32,513 bases of DNA from an uncultured Methylococcaceae bacterium. Lineage in GTDB: Bacteria; Pseudomonadota; Gammaproteobacteria; Methylococcales; Methylococcaceae. Made by a program: the position numbers and the translations under genes. Of this stretch, positions 22,925 through 30,729 are shown one piece after another. The DNA lies in the NCBI GenBank assembly GCA_903934875.1, contig CAIZPP010000200.1, positions 1 to 32,513 on the forward strand, in the 5' to 3' direction. Below the pieces are notes generated by a model. That model had not been told where the DNA came from, ran no database searches, and saw only the letters and a list, made by a program, of their open reading frames with translations. The stretch's first letter is position 1, and each line of letters starts with the position of its first letter.

Positions 22925-24765
22925 TGCTGCCTCCGTTGGCCTTGCCGTTGTTGGTATTGGTATGCAAATTTGCGCCTGAGCAGACCGCCCGGGTCATCCG
23001 GGATGCGCCTTAACCATTGCTCAATGGCCTGACTATCCTCATTTTGATGCAGATCGGCACTTTCCATCCCTTTCTTCTCCGCTTCTGAGGGCTCTTTCTG
23101 GTTTGACTGGCGACTGGCTTGTTTTGCGTCTTGGCCCGGTTCATCCTTGGGCTGTTCGGCTTGCTGGCCCTGCTCCTCTTTATCCTGGCCTTGGTCACCC
23201 CGGTTTTCTGGTTTATCCTGCTGGCCTTGCTGCTCCGGTTTCTGCTTGCCTTCGCCCTTGGATTGATCGGACTGGTTTTGCGCTTCGTCCTGCTGTTGAT
23301 TTTGTTGTTGCTCGCCTTTTTCTTGCTTTTTCTGTTGATCCTGCTGTTGGCCTTGGTTCTTGCCTGATTGCTTCTTGTCTTGTTCTTGCTGTTGTTGGTC
23401 CTTCATGGCTTTTTCAACCAGCTCTTTGTTGTAGCGGGCATCTTCGTGCTTGGGGTTAAGCTTCAACGCCTGCTCATAAGCGGCTATGGCTTGCGGGAAT
23501 TGGCCTTGTTTGGCAAGGGCATTGCCAAGATTATATTTTGCATCGGCGGATTCTTGCCCCTGCAAAGTTTTGGCGGCCTCCTCGTATTGTCCGGCCTTGT
23601 ATTGAGCGGTGGCTTTCCAAGCCGGGTCATCAAAAGAGTCAGCGGCCCTGGCATAGTCACCCGTTTGGAACGCCTGGCTGGCTTGCTGGTCGCGAGTTTG
23701 CCAGAGGTCTTGCCATGCCAAGGCTTGGGCCGGACGCGGCAACGGCAGAACCAACAGAAGCAGCAGTGCCAAGTAACCACTGCGAAACGCCAGTGCGGCA
23801 ATGGGCAATAATGGCAGCAACAGCCAGACGCCGCGTTCCTCCCATTGTTCGACGCTGATGCCATTTTCCACCGCGCCCGGCTGGCTTGATTGCGCTTGGT
23901 GTCCGAACAAAGGTAGCAGCGCCGCTAAGTCCGCATTGTCCGTGGTCAATTTCCTGTATATTCCGCCACCGTCCTTGGCCAATGCGCGCAATGCGGGCGC
24001 CGCCAGCTTGGAAATGACAATATTGCCTTTGCTGTCTTGCAGAAACCCGCCTTCCGCCAGCGGCACCGGCGCTCCTTCCTCATTTCCCGCACCCAGCACG
24101 GAAACTCGGTAGCCCTGTGCCTGCAACTCCTTTGCGACATCGAAAGCCTTGCTTAGAGAGCCGCCTTCGCTAATCAGCAGCACATCGCCGTGCGTCAAAC
24201 CCGCTTGCTTAAGCAGCCGCCCGGCCAACCCCAACGCTAAATCGGCTCGGCTGCCTTGGGCGGGCATCAGGTCGCTGGTGAGCGCGGACAATTGGGAATT
24301 GATCGTGCCGCTATCATCAGTCAGCGGTGTCACGGTAAACGCATCGCCCGAGTAAACTAATAGCGCGGTCAGGCCATCTTTGCGCTGCTTTAATAAATCG
24401 GCGATTTTAAAGCGCGCCCGCTCCAAACGGCTGGGTTTAAGGTCGGCCGCGTCCATGATGCGCGAAAGGTCTAAGGCGATGACCAAAGCAGCTTCACTGC
24501 GGAAGGCGGGCACAGGCAAGCGCTCCCATACCGGCCCGGCCAGCGCGATAATGGCCAGCACAGCGGCCAGTGTGAACAGCCAGGAAGCCCGTCGAGCGGG
24601 CTTGCCGCCACGGTCATGGACGAGGATGAATGGCAACAGCGCCGGGTCACAGACACGCCGCCAATCCCCGCCTGTGCGCCCCAACTGGACTATATGCCAG
24701 CTTAAGCCGGCGAGTGGGATGAGGGCTAGTAGCCAAAACGGTCTTAGGAAGTGAAATTCGGACAT
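22921..24765 (-). CDS. BatB/BatC fusion: membrane vWA protein with TPR and Gln-rich tail
   Basis: 614 residues. Two N-terminal membrane helices flank the start of a vWA domain (about 90-280); two further helices (about 310-345) close it. A TPR section (about 365-455, including AKYNLGNALAKQGQFPQAIAAYEQALKLNPKHEDARYN) is followed by a Gln/Lys/Glu low-complexity stretch of about 110 residues and the usual BatC ending WLRRIPDDPGGLLRRKF. The metal site is altered: where DxSxS is expected the protein has Asp99-Leu-Ser101-Arg-Ile103, so the second serine is lost. Upstream is a MITE; no MoxR or BatA gene is seen, so the operon is only batBC-batD within this window. The ATG at 24765 lacks a clear ribosome binding site. 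Confidence 0.87.
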   Translation of the reverse strand: MSEFHFLRPFWLLALIPLAGLSWHIVQLGRTGGDWRRVCDPALLPFILVHDRGGKPARRASWLFTLAAVLAIIALAGPVWERLPVPAFRSEAALVIALDLSRIMDAADLKPSRLERARFKIADLLKQRKDGLTALLVYSGDAFTVTPLTDDSGTINSQLSALTSDLMPAQGSRADLALGLAGRLLKQAGLTHGDVLLISEGGSLSKAFDVAKELQAQGYRVSVLGAGNEEGAPVPLAEGGFLQDSKGNIVISKLAAPALRALAKDGGGIYRKLTTDNADLAALLPLFGHQAQSSQPGAVENGISVEQWEERGVWLLLPLLPIAALAFRSGYLALLLLLVLPLPRPAQALAWQDLWQTRDQQASQAFQTGDYARAADSFDDPAWKATAQYKAGQYEEAAKTLQGQESADAKYNLGNALAKQGQFPQAIAAYEQALKLNPKHEDARYNKELVEKAMKDQQQQEQDKKQSGKNQGQQQDQQKKQEKGEQQQNQQQDEAQNQSDQSKGEGKQKPEQQGQQDKPENRGDQGQDKEEQGQQAEQPKDEPGQDAKQASRQSNQKEPSEAEKKGMESADLHQNEDSQAIEQWLRRIPDDPGGLLRRKFAYQYQQRQGQRRQQ

Positions 24766-24843
24766 GATGTTATAGGGAGCAGCCTCGTATCAAGCGATGG
24801 GATGACATCTTGGCAAAAAATACCGGACAAGTCCACTGTGAAC

Positions 24844-24991
24844 GGGTTAAGGGATGCGATTAAAAGTGATGCAGACGAATCCATGTGGTCGTTGAATTTA
24901 CACCGGGAGTGCAAGGCCTGCCTTGCCTTTAGATGCCCTCGCAAGGCAGGCCTTGCACTCCCGCATCACTTTTAATCGCACCCCGGGTTAA
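24844..24991. mobile_element. GATTAAAAGTGATGC MITE, copy D, with 7-bp direct repeat
   Basis: The element (24851-24984, 134 bases) starts GGGATGCGATTAAAAGTGAT and ends with the inverse (ATCACTTTTAATCGCACCCC). It is flanked by GGGTTAA on both sides (24844-24850 and 24985-24991), a likely target duplication. The inner palindrome is AAGGCCTGCCTTGCC and its inverse. The rest of the gap between batB and pfp (24766-25123) shows a TTGACA at 25059-25064 with only a poor -10, and no gene. Confidence 0.85.
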
Positions 24992-25123
24992 GCAGAAGAA
25001 TTATTCCAATGGATTCAACAAAATTGAATTCAACAAAAATACCGTGAAAGTTCAAGTGTTGACATGGCAAAATAGACGTTTAAGCTCCCTATTCTTTCAT
25101 CAAACCAAAAAAAGACTTATACC

Positions 25124-26353
25124 ATGAGCAAACCTAAAAAAGTCGCACTCCTCACCGCTGGTGGCCTCGCCCCCTGCCTCAGTTCCGCCGTCGGTGGCCT
25201 GATTGAACGCTACACCGAGATTGACCCCAGCATAGAAATCATCTGCTATCGCAGCGGTTACAAGGGCCTGTTGCTTGGCGATTCGTACCCGGTCACCCCG
25301 GAAATCCGCGCCAAGGCCGGTCTGTTGCATCGCTTCGGCGGCTCGCCCATAGGCAACAGCCGCGTCAAGCTGACAAATGTCAAAGACTGCATCAAACGCG
25401 GCCTGGTCAAAGAAGGCGAAGACCCGCAAAAAGTCGCCGCCGACCAGTTGATCAAAGACGGCGTGGACATTTTGCACACCATAGGCGGGGACGATACCAA
25501 CACCGCGGCCGCCGACCTCGCTGCGTTCTTGTCCAGAAACAACTACGGGCTGACCGTCATCGGACTGCCGAAGACTGTGGACAACGACGTGTTCCCCATC
25601 AAGCAATCGCTGGGCGCTTGGACTGCCGCAGAACAGGGTGCCCGGTATTTTCGCAATGCCGTCGCGGAAAACAACTCCAACCCACGCATGTTGATCGTAC
25701 ACGAAGTCATGGGCCGCAACTGCGGCTGGCTGACCGCCGCCACCGCCCTGGAATACCGCAAGCTGCTCGACCGTGAGGAATGGCTGCCCGGCTTGGGCCT
25801 GTCCCGCGCTAGCTATGAAATCCATGCTGTGTTTGTCCCGGAAATGGAAATCGACCTAGAAGCCGAAGCCGCCCGCCTGAGCAAGGTGCTGGACACGGTG
25901 GACAACGTGAATATCTTCATTTCCGAAGGGGCCGGCGTGGAGGCCATCGTGGCCGAATTGCAAGCCAAGGGCCAGGAAGTGCCACGCGATGCCTTCGGCC
26001 ACATCAAGCTGGATGCCGTCAACCCCGGCAAATGGTTTGGCGAGCAGTTCGCGCAGATGCTGGGCGCCGAAAAGACCTTGGTGCAGAAATCCGGCTATTT
26101 TGCCCGCGCCTCCGCCTCCAATGTCGAGGACATCCGCTTAATCAAATCCTGTGTGGACCTGGCCGTCGAATGCGCCCTGCGTCGCGAACCCGGCGTGATC
26201 GGCCACGACGAAGACAATGGCAACGTCCTGCGCGCCATCGAGTTCCCGCGCATCAAGGGCGGCAAGCCGTTCGACATCGACACGCCGTGGTTTGTCGAAT
26301 TGTTGCAAGAAATCGGGCAGACCAAAGGCGGCAAGGTTGCGGTAAGCCATTAA
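25124..26353 (+). CDS. pfp: pyrophosphate-dependent 6-phosphofructokinase
   Basis: Reversible phosphorylation of fructose 6-phosphate with pyrophosphate instead of ATP, in the cytoplasm. The 409-residue protein has GGDDTN (121-126), where the second Asp in place of Gly marks pyrophosphate-type enzymes, and PKTVDND (149-155) with the Lys typical of this group. Further family motifs are VHEVMGRNCGWLTA (about 195-208) and ISEGAG. Pyrophosphate-dependent enzymes of this family are characteristic of methanotrophs such as Methylomonas and Methylococcus, where the enzyme also acts on related sugar phosphates. No proton-pumping pyrophosphatase gene is adjacent. No Shine-Dalgarno sequence is obvious before the ATG. 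A strong hairpin terminator follows 11 bases after the stop. Confidence 0.95.
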   Translation: MSKPKKVALLTAGGLAPCLSSAVGGLIERYTEIDPSIEIICYRSGYKGLLLGDSYPVTPEIRAKAGLLHRFGGSPIGNSRVKLTNVKDCIKRGLVKEGEDPQKVAADQLIKDGVDILHTIGGDDTNTAAADLAAFLSRNNYGLTVIGLPKTVDNDVFPIKQSLGAWTAAEQGARYFRNAVAENNSNPRMLIVHEVMGRNCGWLTAATALEYRKLLDREEWLPGLGLSRASYEIHAVFVPEMEIDLEAEAARLSKVLDTVDNVNIFISEGAGVEAIVAELQAKGQEVPRDAFGHIKLDAVNPGKWFGEQFAQMLGAEKTLVQKSGYFARASASNVEDIRLIKSCVDLAVECALRREPGVIGHDEDNGNVLRAIEFPRIKGGKPFDIDTPWFVELLQEIGQTKGGKVAVSH

Positions 26354-26364
26354 GGGAAATGAGC

Positions 26365-26395
26365 CGGGTGGTGTTCCCACCACCCGACTTTTATC
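26365..26395 (+). terminator. intrinsic terminator after pfp
   Basis: A 9-bp perfect stem, CGGGTGGTG (26365-26373) with CACCACCCG (26378-26386), and a four-base loop, followed by ACTTTTAT. It should insulate the downstream cassette from pfp. Confidence 0.7.
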
Positions 26396-26475
26396 ATGGA
26401 ATTTTGACAATAGGCTCTATCAGAAACCACCCTTCGGTTCAGCAGCAGCACGAACGCTAGGTGGGTTTAGATAAG

Positions 26476-26494
26476 TCTAATATATTCTAATATA
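26476..26494 (+). promoter_or_regulatory. tandem TCTAATATA boxes, possible operator
   Basis: TCTAATATA occurs twice (26476-26484 and 26486-26494), with starts exactly ten bases (one helical turn) apart, about 28 bases before the RNase gene start. This is a plausible autoregulatory site for the toxin cassette, with the second box possibly doubling as a -10. Confidence 0.4.
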
Positions 26495-26521
26495 GCCCAA
26501 TAAGGCTCAAATAGGATTCAT

Positions 26522-26761
26522 ATGGGCGGCAAGCATATTCCAAAACCATCAATTCTGGATAACTGTACTGTTGTTAAAATTGAAGGTGGGCGAAAAATAT
26601 ATAAAGATGCCCATGAGGATGTTTATTATTCATGGGATTCCTTGCATGGAGAGTTAGAGGTTTTTAATAGGCATGGTCTTCACAGAGGCGTTGCTTGTCC
26701 ATTAACTGGGTTAATCATAAAACCTGCTGTAAAAGGCCGTCGCATTAGCAAACAAAATTAG
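26522..26761 (+). CDS. stand-alone colicin E3-type ribonuclease domain
   Basis: 79 residues that consist almost entirely of a cytotoxic-RNase domain. YYSWDSLHGELEVFNRHGLH, followed by TGLIIKPAVKGRR, follows the colicin E3 pattern as I remember it. The catalytic set Asp-x-x-His-x-x-x-Glu is conserved (Asp39, His42, Glu46), and Arg73 lies where E3 has its catalytic Arg. Colicin E3 cuts 16S rRNA at the decoding centre; here there is no translocation or receptor domain, so the protein should act inside the cell that makes it. AGGA lies five bases before the ATG. The next gene starts nine bases later, its ribosome binding site overlapping this stop codon. The area is AT-rich compared with pfp, suggesting acquisition. 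Confidence 0.75.
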   Translation: MGGKHIPKPSILDNCTVVKIEGGRKIYKDAHEDVYYSWDSLHGELEVFNRHGLHRGVACPLTGLIIKPAVKGRRISKQN

Positions 26762-26770
26762 GAGAATACA

Positions 26771-27085
26771 ATGAACTTTATTGATAAATGCCTGTCAGGG
26801 GATGCTTTTACAGATGAAATAGAAAGATATGAAGAAGCTTGGCACATGGGTCAGGAAGGCCAGGAATTGGAATTACATGAGTTCCTTGGCATGTCTTGGG
26901 ATGAGTATTCGCTATGGGCTACAAAACCTAGTATTCTTTCTTCTATTATTCGCTGCAGAAAAAAAGGCATAAAATTAGAGGACGAACTAAATCAAGAACG
27001 ATACGCTCTTGCAGCTAGGGCTGAAACCCTAGAGGAAGCAAAAAAAATGAAACAATGGCTTCAAAACATTGGAAAGCTTGCATGA
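26771..27085 (+). CDS. small acidic protein, putative antitoxin
   Basis: A 104-residue acidic, helical protein with no named family that I can give. The N-terminal half (CLSGDAFTDEIERYEEAWHMG) leads into the segment LHEFLGMSWDEYSLWATKPSIL, which recalls a motif seen in small proteins next to toxins and ImmA-type peptidases. The rest is a long helix (KKGIKLEDELNQERYALAARAETLEEAKKMKQWLQ). The strong GGAG six bases before the ATG overlaps the toxin stop. Its own TGA overlaps the start of the peptidase gene (ATGA). Position between an RNase toxin and an ImmA/IrrE peptidase, together with its acidity, makes it the likely inhibitor and possible peptidase substrate; this is inference. Confidence 0.6.
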   Translation: MNFIDKCLSGDAFTDEIERYEEAWHMGQEGQELELHEFLGMSWDEYSLWATKPSILSSIIRCRKKGIKLEDELNQERYALAARAETLEEAKKMKQWLQNIGKLA

Positions 27086-28038
27086 TGCCTGAGGAAAAGC
27101 ACGCTCGACGTTTACTTGATAGACATAAACTTGAGCCACCTTATGATCTAAAAAAACTTGCGTCATTATATGCTGACGTTGAATATCGTTACTTTCCAAT
27201 AAATGCCGATGGAATTGCCATAAATATAGATTCAGCATCTCGACCACAGATTTTAATTAACAGTTATAACTCAAAACCAAGACAACAATTTACTCTCGCT
27301 CATGAATTGGGCCATATAATTATTCCTTGGCATACTGGAACTATAATTTCCCATACTAATACTGAATCAAATCCACGTTTATATTGGGAGTATAGAGCAT
27401 TGGAAGCAGAGGCAAATCGATTTGCTGCGGAATTGTTAATGCCTTCTCTTTGGGTGGAAAAAGTGTATGCGACTACAGATAACTTTTGTTTATCTATTGA
27501 AAGCATTCAGAAGACTTCAGGAGCATCAACAGATGCTGTGTTAATTAAATTTTTTAACACGATTCATGATGATGGTATTGTGTGCGCAGAATTAAATGAT
27601 GCAGGATTTTACGATAAAATCTATAAAACATCTTCAGCACCATCTAATGCGTATGATATAAAAGGAAATGATATTATAAGAAATGATCCATTTTCTACGT
27701 CAAGCAACTCAGAAATTGTTCTCATTGGATATAAAAAATATCGTATCTGGTATTTCACAAATATCCATCATGACATTGTAGAAACTGACAGTAGAACTTG
27801 GCGTGAACTGTTGGATGAAATTCTTTACGATACCAAATTGGTGGACAAAAAGCTTAGTATAAATTCCATTCTTGCATCTGCATTTGATAAAAATAAAAAT
27901 GATGTTGAATCTGTTGCTGTTGAAAAAATTCTTTCGGCTTTTGATGGAAGATCAGGATTAAGTTCTGTTCACGCACATCCTCTATTTAAGCAATACGTCC
28001 TGAAAAGAACTAAGGAACTGGCGGCAAGAAAAAAGTAA
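27082..28038 (+). CDS. ImmA/IrrE family zinc metallopeptidase
   Basis: 318 residues with the gluzincin-like core RQQFTLAHELGHIIIPWH: HELGH at 74-78, with the downstream acidic segment EAEANRFAAELLMP (about 108-121) supplying the third zinc ligand. This is the ImmA/IrrE (DUF955) family; characterised members cleave a cognate repressor or antitoxin-like partner in response to stress. The C-terminal half (about 190-318) is not recognised and may be the sensor. I start at the ATG at 27082, which overlaps the preceding TGA and has GGAAA upstream; an earlier ATG at 27055 lies inside the upstream gene. AT-rich codon use matches the two preceding genes and contrasts with the genes after it. Confidence 0.85.
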   Translation: MMPEEKHARRLLDRHKLEPPYDLKKLASLYADVEYRYFPINADGIAINIDSASRPQILINSYNSKPRQQFTLAHELGHIIIPWHTGTIISHTNTESNPRLYWEYRALEAEANRFAAELLMPSLWVEKVYATTDNFCLSIESIQKTSGASTDAVLIKFFNTIHDDGIVCAELNDAGFYDKIYKTSSAPSNAYDIKGNDIIRNDPFSTSSNSEIVLIGYKKYRIWYFTNIHHDIVETDSRTWRELLDEILYDTKLVDKKLSINSILASAFDKNKNDVESVAVEKILSAFDGRSGLSSVHAHPLFKQYVLKRTKELAARKK

Positions 28039-28120
28039 AATATCTATATCCGTAATCAAATATTCAACACGGCTTTTTGCCATATTAAAAAACGTTGTTA
28101 TTTACCCTTAGGAGCCTCCC

Positions 28121-28801
28121 ATGCCACTGACCGCCGAATCCCCACAAAACTTTGAAACCAAAACCATCTGTTGCTTCGTATTGGATATCTCAGGTTCAAT
28201 GAGTGGAGAGCCTATCAAAGAGCTTAACCAAGGGCTCAAAGCGTTTCATGAGGAAATACTGAACGATGAAACCACCTCACAGCGCTTGGAAGTGGCCATC
28301 GTCACCTTCAACGACCACATTAAAACCGCGCAAGAGCCTGCCTTGGTCGAAGGTTTCCTTCCCCCTGAACTGGTTGCCAGCGGCACCACGAAATTGGTGG
28401 ACGGTGTGCGCGAGGCCATCCGCTTGGTTGATGAACAGAAACAGTGGTACAAGCAAACCGGGCAGCAATATTTGCGGCCCTGGATCGTGCTGATTACCGA
28501 TGGCGCCCCCGACCCCGGTCAAGACGTGGAAGGTTTGGCGCAGGAAATCCATGAAGGCATGGACGGCAAGAAGTTCATATTCCTGCCGGTGGGTGTGCAA
28601 AAAGCCGACATGGGCGTACTGAAGAAAATATCCGGTTCCATGAATGGACAAGCAGTGGACCCGCTGCGCTTGCAGGGGCTTAAATTTTCCGAGTTTTTCC
28701 AGTGGATGAGCGCCAGCATGTCGGTGATTTCCAGTTCGGCGGAAGGCGACAAAGTCAGCCTGCCAGCGCCAAGCTCATGGATGGAAGGTTTTGAAGTCTA
28801 G
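28121..28801 (+). CDS. TerY-like von Willebrand factor A protein
   Basis: 226 residues forming a soluble vWA domain with a complete metal-ion-dependent adhesion site: Asp22-Ile-Ser24-Gly-Ser26 (DISGSM), Thr90 (SGTTKL) and Asp127 (LITDGAPDPGQ). It resembles TerY, the vWA protein encoded with a PP2C phosphatase and a kinase in tellurium/stress gene clusters. The C-terminal part (FSEFFQWMSASMSVISSS) is also typical of that group. AGGAG lies seven bases before the ATG. The next gene starts three bases after the stop. It is the first gene of a four-gene operon and probably binds a phosphorylated or metal-coordinated partner in the cytoplasm. Confidence 0.88.
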   Translation: MPLTAESPQNFETKTICCFVLDISGSMSGEPIKELNQGLKAFHEEILNDETTSQRLEVAIVTFNDHIKTAQEPALVEGFLPPELVASGTTKLVDGVREAIRLVDEQKQWYKQTGQQYLRPWIVLITDGAPDPGQDVEGLAQEIHEGMDGKKFIFLPVGVQKADMGVLKKISGSMNGQAVDPLRLQGLKFSEFFQWMSASMSVISSSAEGDKVSLPAPSSWMEGFEV

Positions 28802-28804
28802 CGC

Positions 28805-29629
28805 ATGAAATCTTGGCTGATTGTCGCCCATTCCGCCATTGGGCGGCAGCATATCAAGAGGGACATGCCTTGCCAAGATGCCCACCGGATTGCCGCGATT
28901 AGTGCGGCCAGAGGCGTGGCCGTGGTATGCGATGGCGCTGGCTCGGCCGCTGAATCCCATCTAGGTGCCAGGATCGTCGCCAAGCAAGCGGCTATTTTGT
29001 TTACCAAGCTAGTCTCGGAACAAATGAGGCGCTTCCCCCCCTCTAAGCAAAAATGGCGCAATGCCAGTCATGGCATCCTGTTGCAAGTGTATGCGTTTCT
29101 GCAAAAATTCGCAGTCAAGACCGGCAGGAATGTCAAAGCGCTGGCCTGCACAGTGATTGTTGTGGTCTATGACCCGCGCGGCGTGTTGATCTGCCATATT
29201 GGCGATGGCCGCGCCGCAGTCTGCAGCAGCCTAGGCGAGTGGCATGCAATTATGCGGCCTTTCAGAGGAGAGGAAGCCAACGAAACCCTGTTTATCACCT
29301 CCACCGCTTGGCGCAACAAACCCGCATACATGGGTTGCGAGGTCATTAAGGAGAGGATTACCGCTTTTACGCTGATGTCAGACGGATGCGAGAACCATGC
29401 GTTCCGCTTGAACCGCTACGATGAGGAGGCAGGGGTGTACATACAATTGAACGAGCCTTATGCTAGGTTTTTTAAGCCCTTGACCGAACAGCTTCTGGCC
29501 TTGGACAAACAAGGAAATTCACAGGGACAGATCGCCCAGGAATGGCGGGACTTCATCGAAAAGGGCACAGTGGGGCTTGCGCGTGAAGGCGACGACAAAA
29601 CCATGATTCTTGGCATGCTCAAACCGTGA
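28805..29629 (+). CDS. PP2C-type serine/threonine phosphatase
   Basis: 274 residues of the PP2C_2 group that lack a membrane segment. Metal-binding motifs are seen at CQDAH (Asp25), VVCDGAGSA (Asp43), CHIGDGRAAV (Asp134), LMSDGCEN (Asp193) and EGDDKTMI (Asp263/264). It probably removes phosphates placed by the kinase encoded next. Its TGA overlaps the GTG start of the kinase gene (GTGA), so expression is tightly linked. PP2C phosphatases of this short form are found in the TerY-P triad. The substrate is unknown; the vWA protein, the kinase itself or the MotA-like protein are candidates. Confidence 0.88.
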   Translation: MKSWLIVAHSAIGRQHIKRDMPCQDAHRIAAISAARGVAVVCDGAGSAAESHLGARIVAKQAAILFTKLVSEQMRRFPPSKQKWRNASHGILLQVYAFLQKFAVKTGRNVKALACTVIVVVYDPRGVLICHIGDGRAAVCSSLGEWHAIMRPFRGEEANETLFITSTAWRNKPAYMGCEVIKERITAFTLMSDGCENHAFRLNRYDEEAGVYIQLNEPYARFFKPLTEQLLALDKQGNSQGQIAQEWRDFIEKGTVGLAREGDDKTMILGMLKP

Positions 29630-30729
29630 ATGGCATGAGTGGCCGTAAGCAGGTATTCACCTCGAACCAGCAGCAAATTGAGATTGCAGCGGCCCCCTTT
29701 GCGAAAGGGGGTGAAGGGACGGTGCATAAAATACTATCGCCCGGTCCTTTGCAATCTTCCTGCGTCAAGCTATATTACGACAAATACCGGACAGAAGAAC
29801 GGCAACAAAAAATCGAATACATGGTTGGCAACCCTCCGTCGGGCTTGAGCAGCCGGGTCTATATGGTTTGCTGGCCGAGCGAGCTGGTGTTTGACACAGA
29901 CAACCCGAATGGGCAGAGATTCCTCGGGTTTTTAATGCCTGCTGCGTGGCATAACAATACTTTGTTGTACGGGCTTTGCCTGCCAAACACGCCGCCGACC
30001 AAGCCTTGGCTATCGACAAAATTTGACCGGAAAACCGCCCAAGGCCAGGCATCACGCTTGAAGCTGATCGTTAACATTGCCAGCGCCGTGCATAGCATCC
30101 ATGCTTGCAATCAATATGTTTTTGTGGACATGAAGCCGCAAAATATTTTGCTGACTGAAGATGCCAAAATAGCCATCGTGGATTTGGATTCCATCCAGAT
30201 AGCGGACCAGAAAAATGCGTTGTTTGCGGCGAAAGTCCTGACGCCTGAGTATATGCCACCGGAGGCATCCGCACTCAAACTGGAAAAAGACTGTGTTTCC
30301 GTACACTGGGACCAGTTTTCCCTGGCGGTTATCTTTTACCAGCTTTTGTTTGGGCTACACCCCTACATGGCGAGTTTCAAGAACGCTTACGCCAATGTCG
30401 CCACCCCTAGGGAGGCGATCAAACACGGCTTGTTTGTGCATGGGTCCAGGCGGCAGCACATCCACGCCCTGCCCTCACCCCATCAGGCCTTCGACAAGCT
30501 GGACGCAAGGCTCAAAACTTTGTTCAAGCGGGCCTTTGATATTGGTTTTCGCCACCCCAAGCTACGCCCGTCCGCAGCCGAGTGGGGGGAAAGCATTCAT
30601 CGCCTGCTCGTGCCCGCCGGACAAGTTCGCGCACACGAAACTTTTTTGCCCCCGCAGACGCAAAAACTGCTAGAAAATAGAATCAGTGACCTACAGTCCG
30701 CCCTTCAACACAGGGCAAGCTTACGATGA
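29626..30729 (+). CDS. divergent Ser/Thr protein kinase of the TerY triad type
   Basis: 367 residues with a kinase fold: glycine loop KGGEGTVHKI (27-36), probable ATP lysine Lys48 (SCVKLYY), catalytic loop VDMKPQNIL (Asp168, Asn173) in which the usual HRD is FVD, metal motif DLD (186-188) in place of DFG, and PEYMPPE as an APE-like segment. The C-lobe is complete and a C-terminal tail of about 60 residues follows. Catalytic residues are kept, so activity is likely. The GTG at 29626 overlaps the phosphatase stop; an ATG at 29635 is equally possible. Its stop overlaps the start of the MotA-like gene (ATGA). Confidence 0.87.
   Translation: MNGMSGRKQVFTSNQQQIEIAAAPFAKGGEGTVHKILSPGPLQSSCVKLYYDKYRTEERQQKIEYMVGNPPSGLSSRVYMVCWPSELVFDTDNPNGQRFLGFLMPAAWHNNTLLYGLCLPNTPPTKPWLSTKFDRKTAQGQASRLKLIVNIASAVHSIHACNQYVFVDMKPQNILLTEDAKIAIVDLDSIQIADQKNALFAAKVLTPEYMPPEASALKLEKDCVSVHWDQFSLAVIFYQLLFGLHPYMASFKNAYANVATPREAIKHGLFVHGSRRQHIHALPSPHQAFDKLDARLKTLFKRAFDIGFRHPKLRPSAAEWGESIHRLLVPAGQVRAHETFLPPQTQKLLENRISDLQSALQHRASLR

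Noticed and set aside
24751-24975. 74-residue plus-strand ORF before pfp
   Set aside because: It consists mostly of the MITE sequence; the same peptide (LHRECKACLAFR) appears wherever the element is read in this frame.
10673-24991. CRISPR array from the recurring palindromes
   Set aside because: Copies are thousands of bases apart, with terminal inverted repeats and no regular spacers; no cas gene is seen.
28121-30729. A classical tellurite-resistance (ter) cluster
   Set aside because: No TerB, TerC, TerD or TerZ homologue is present; only the triad part is shared.
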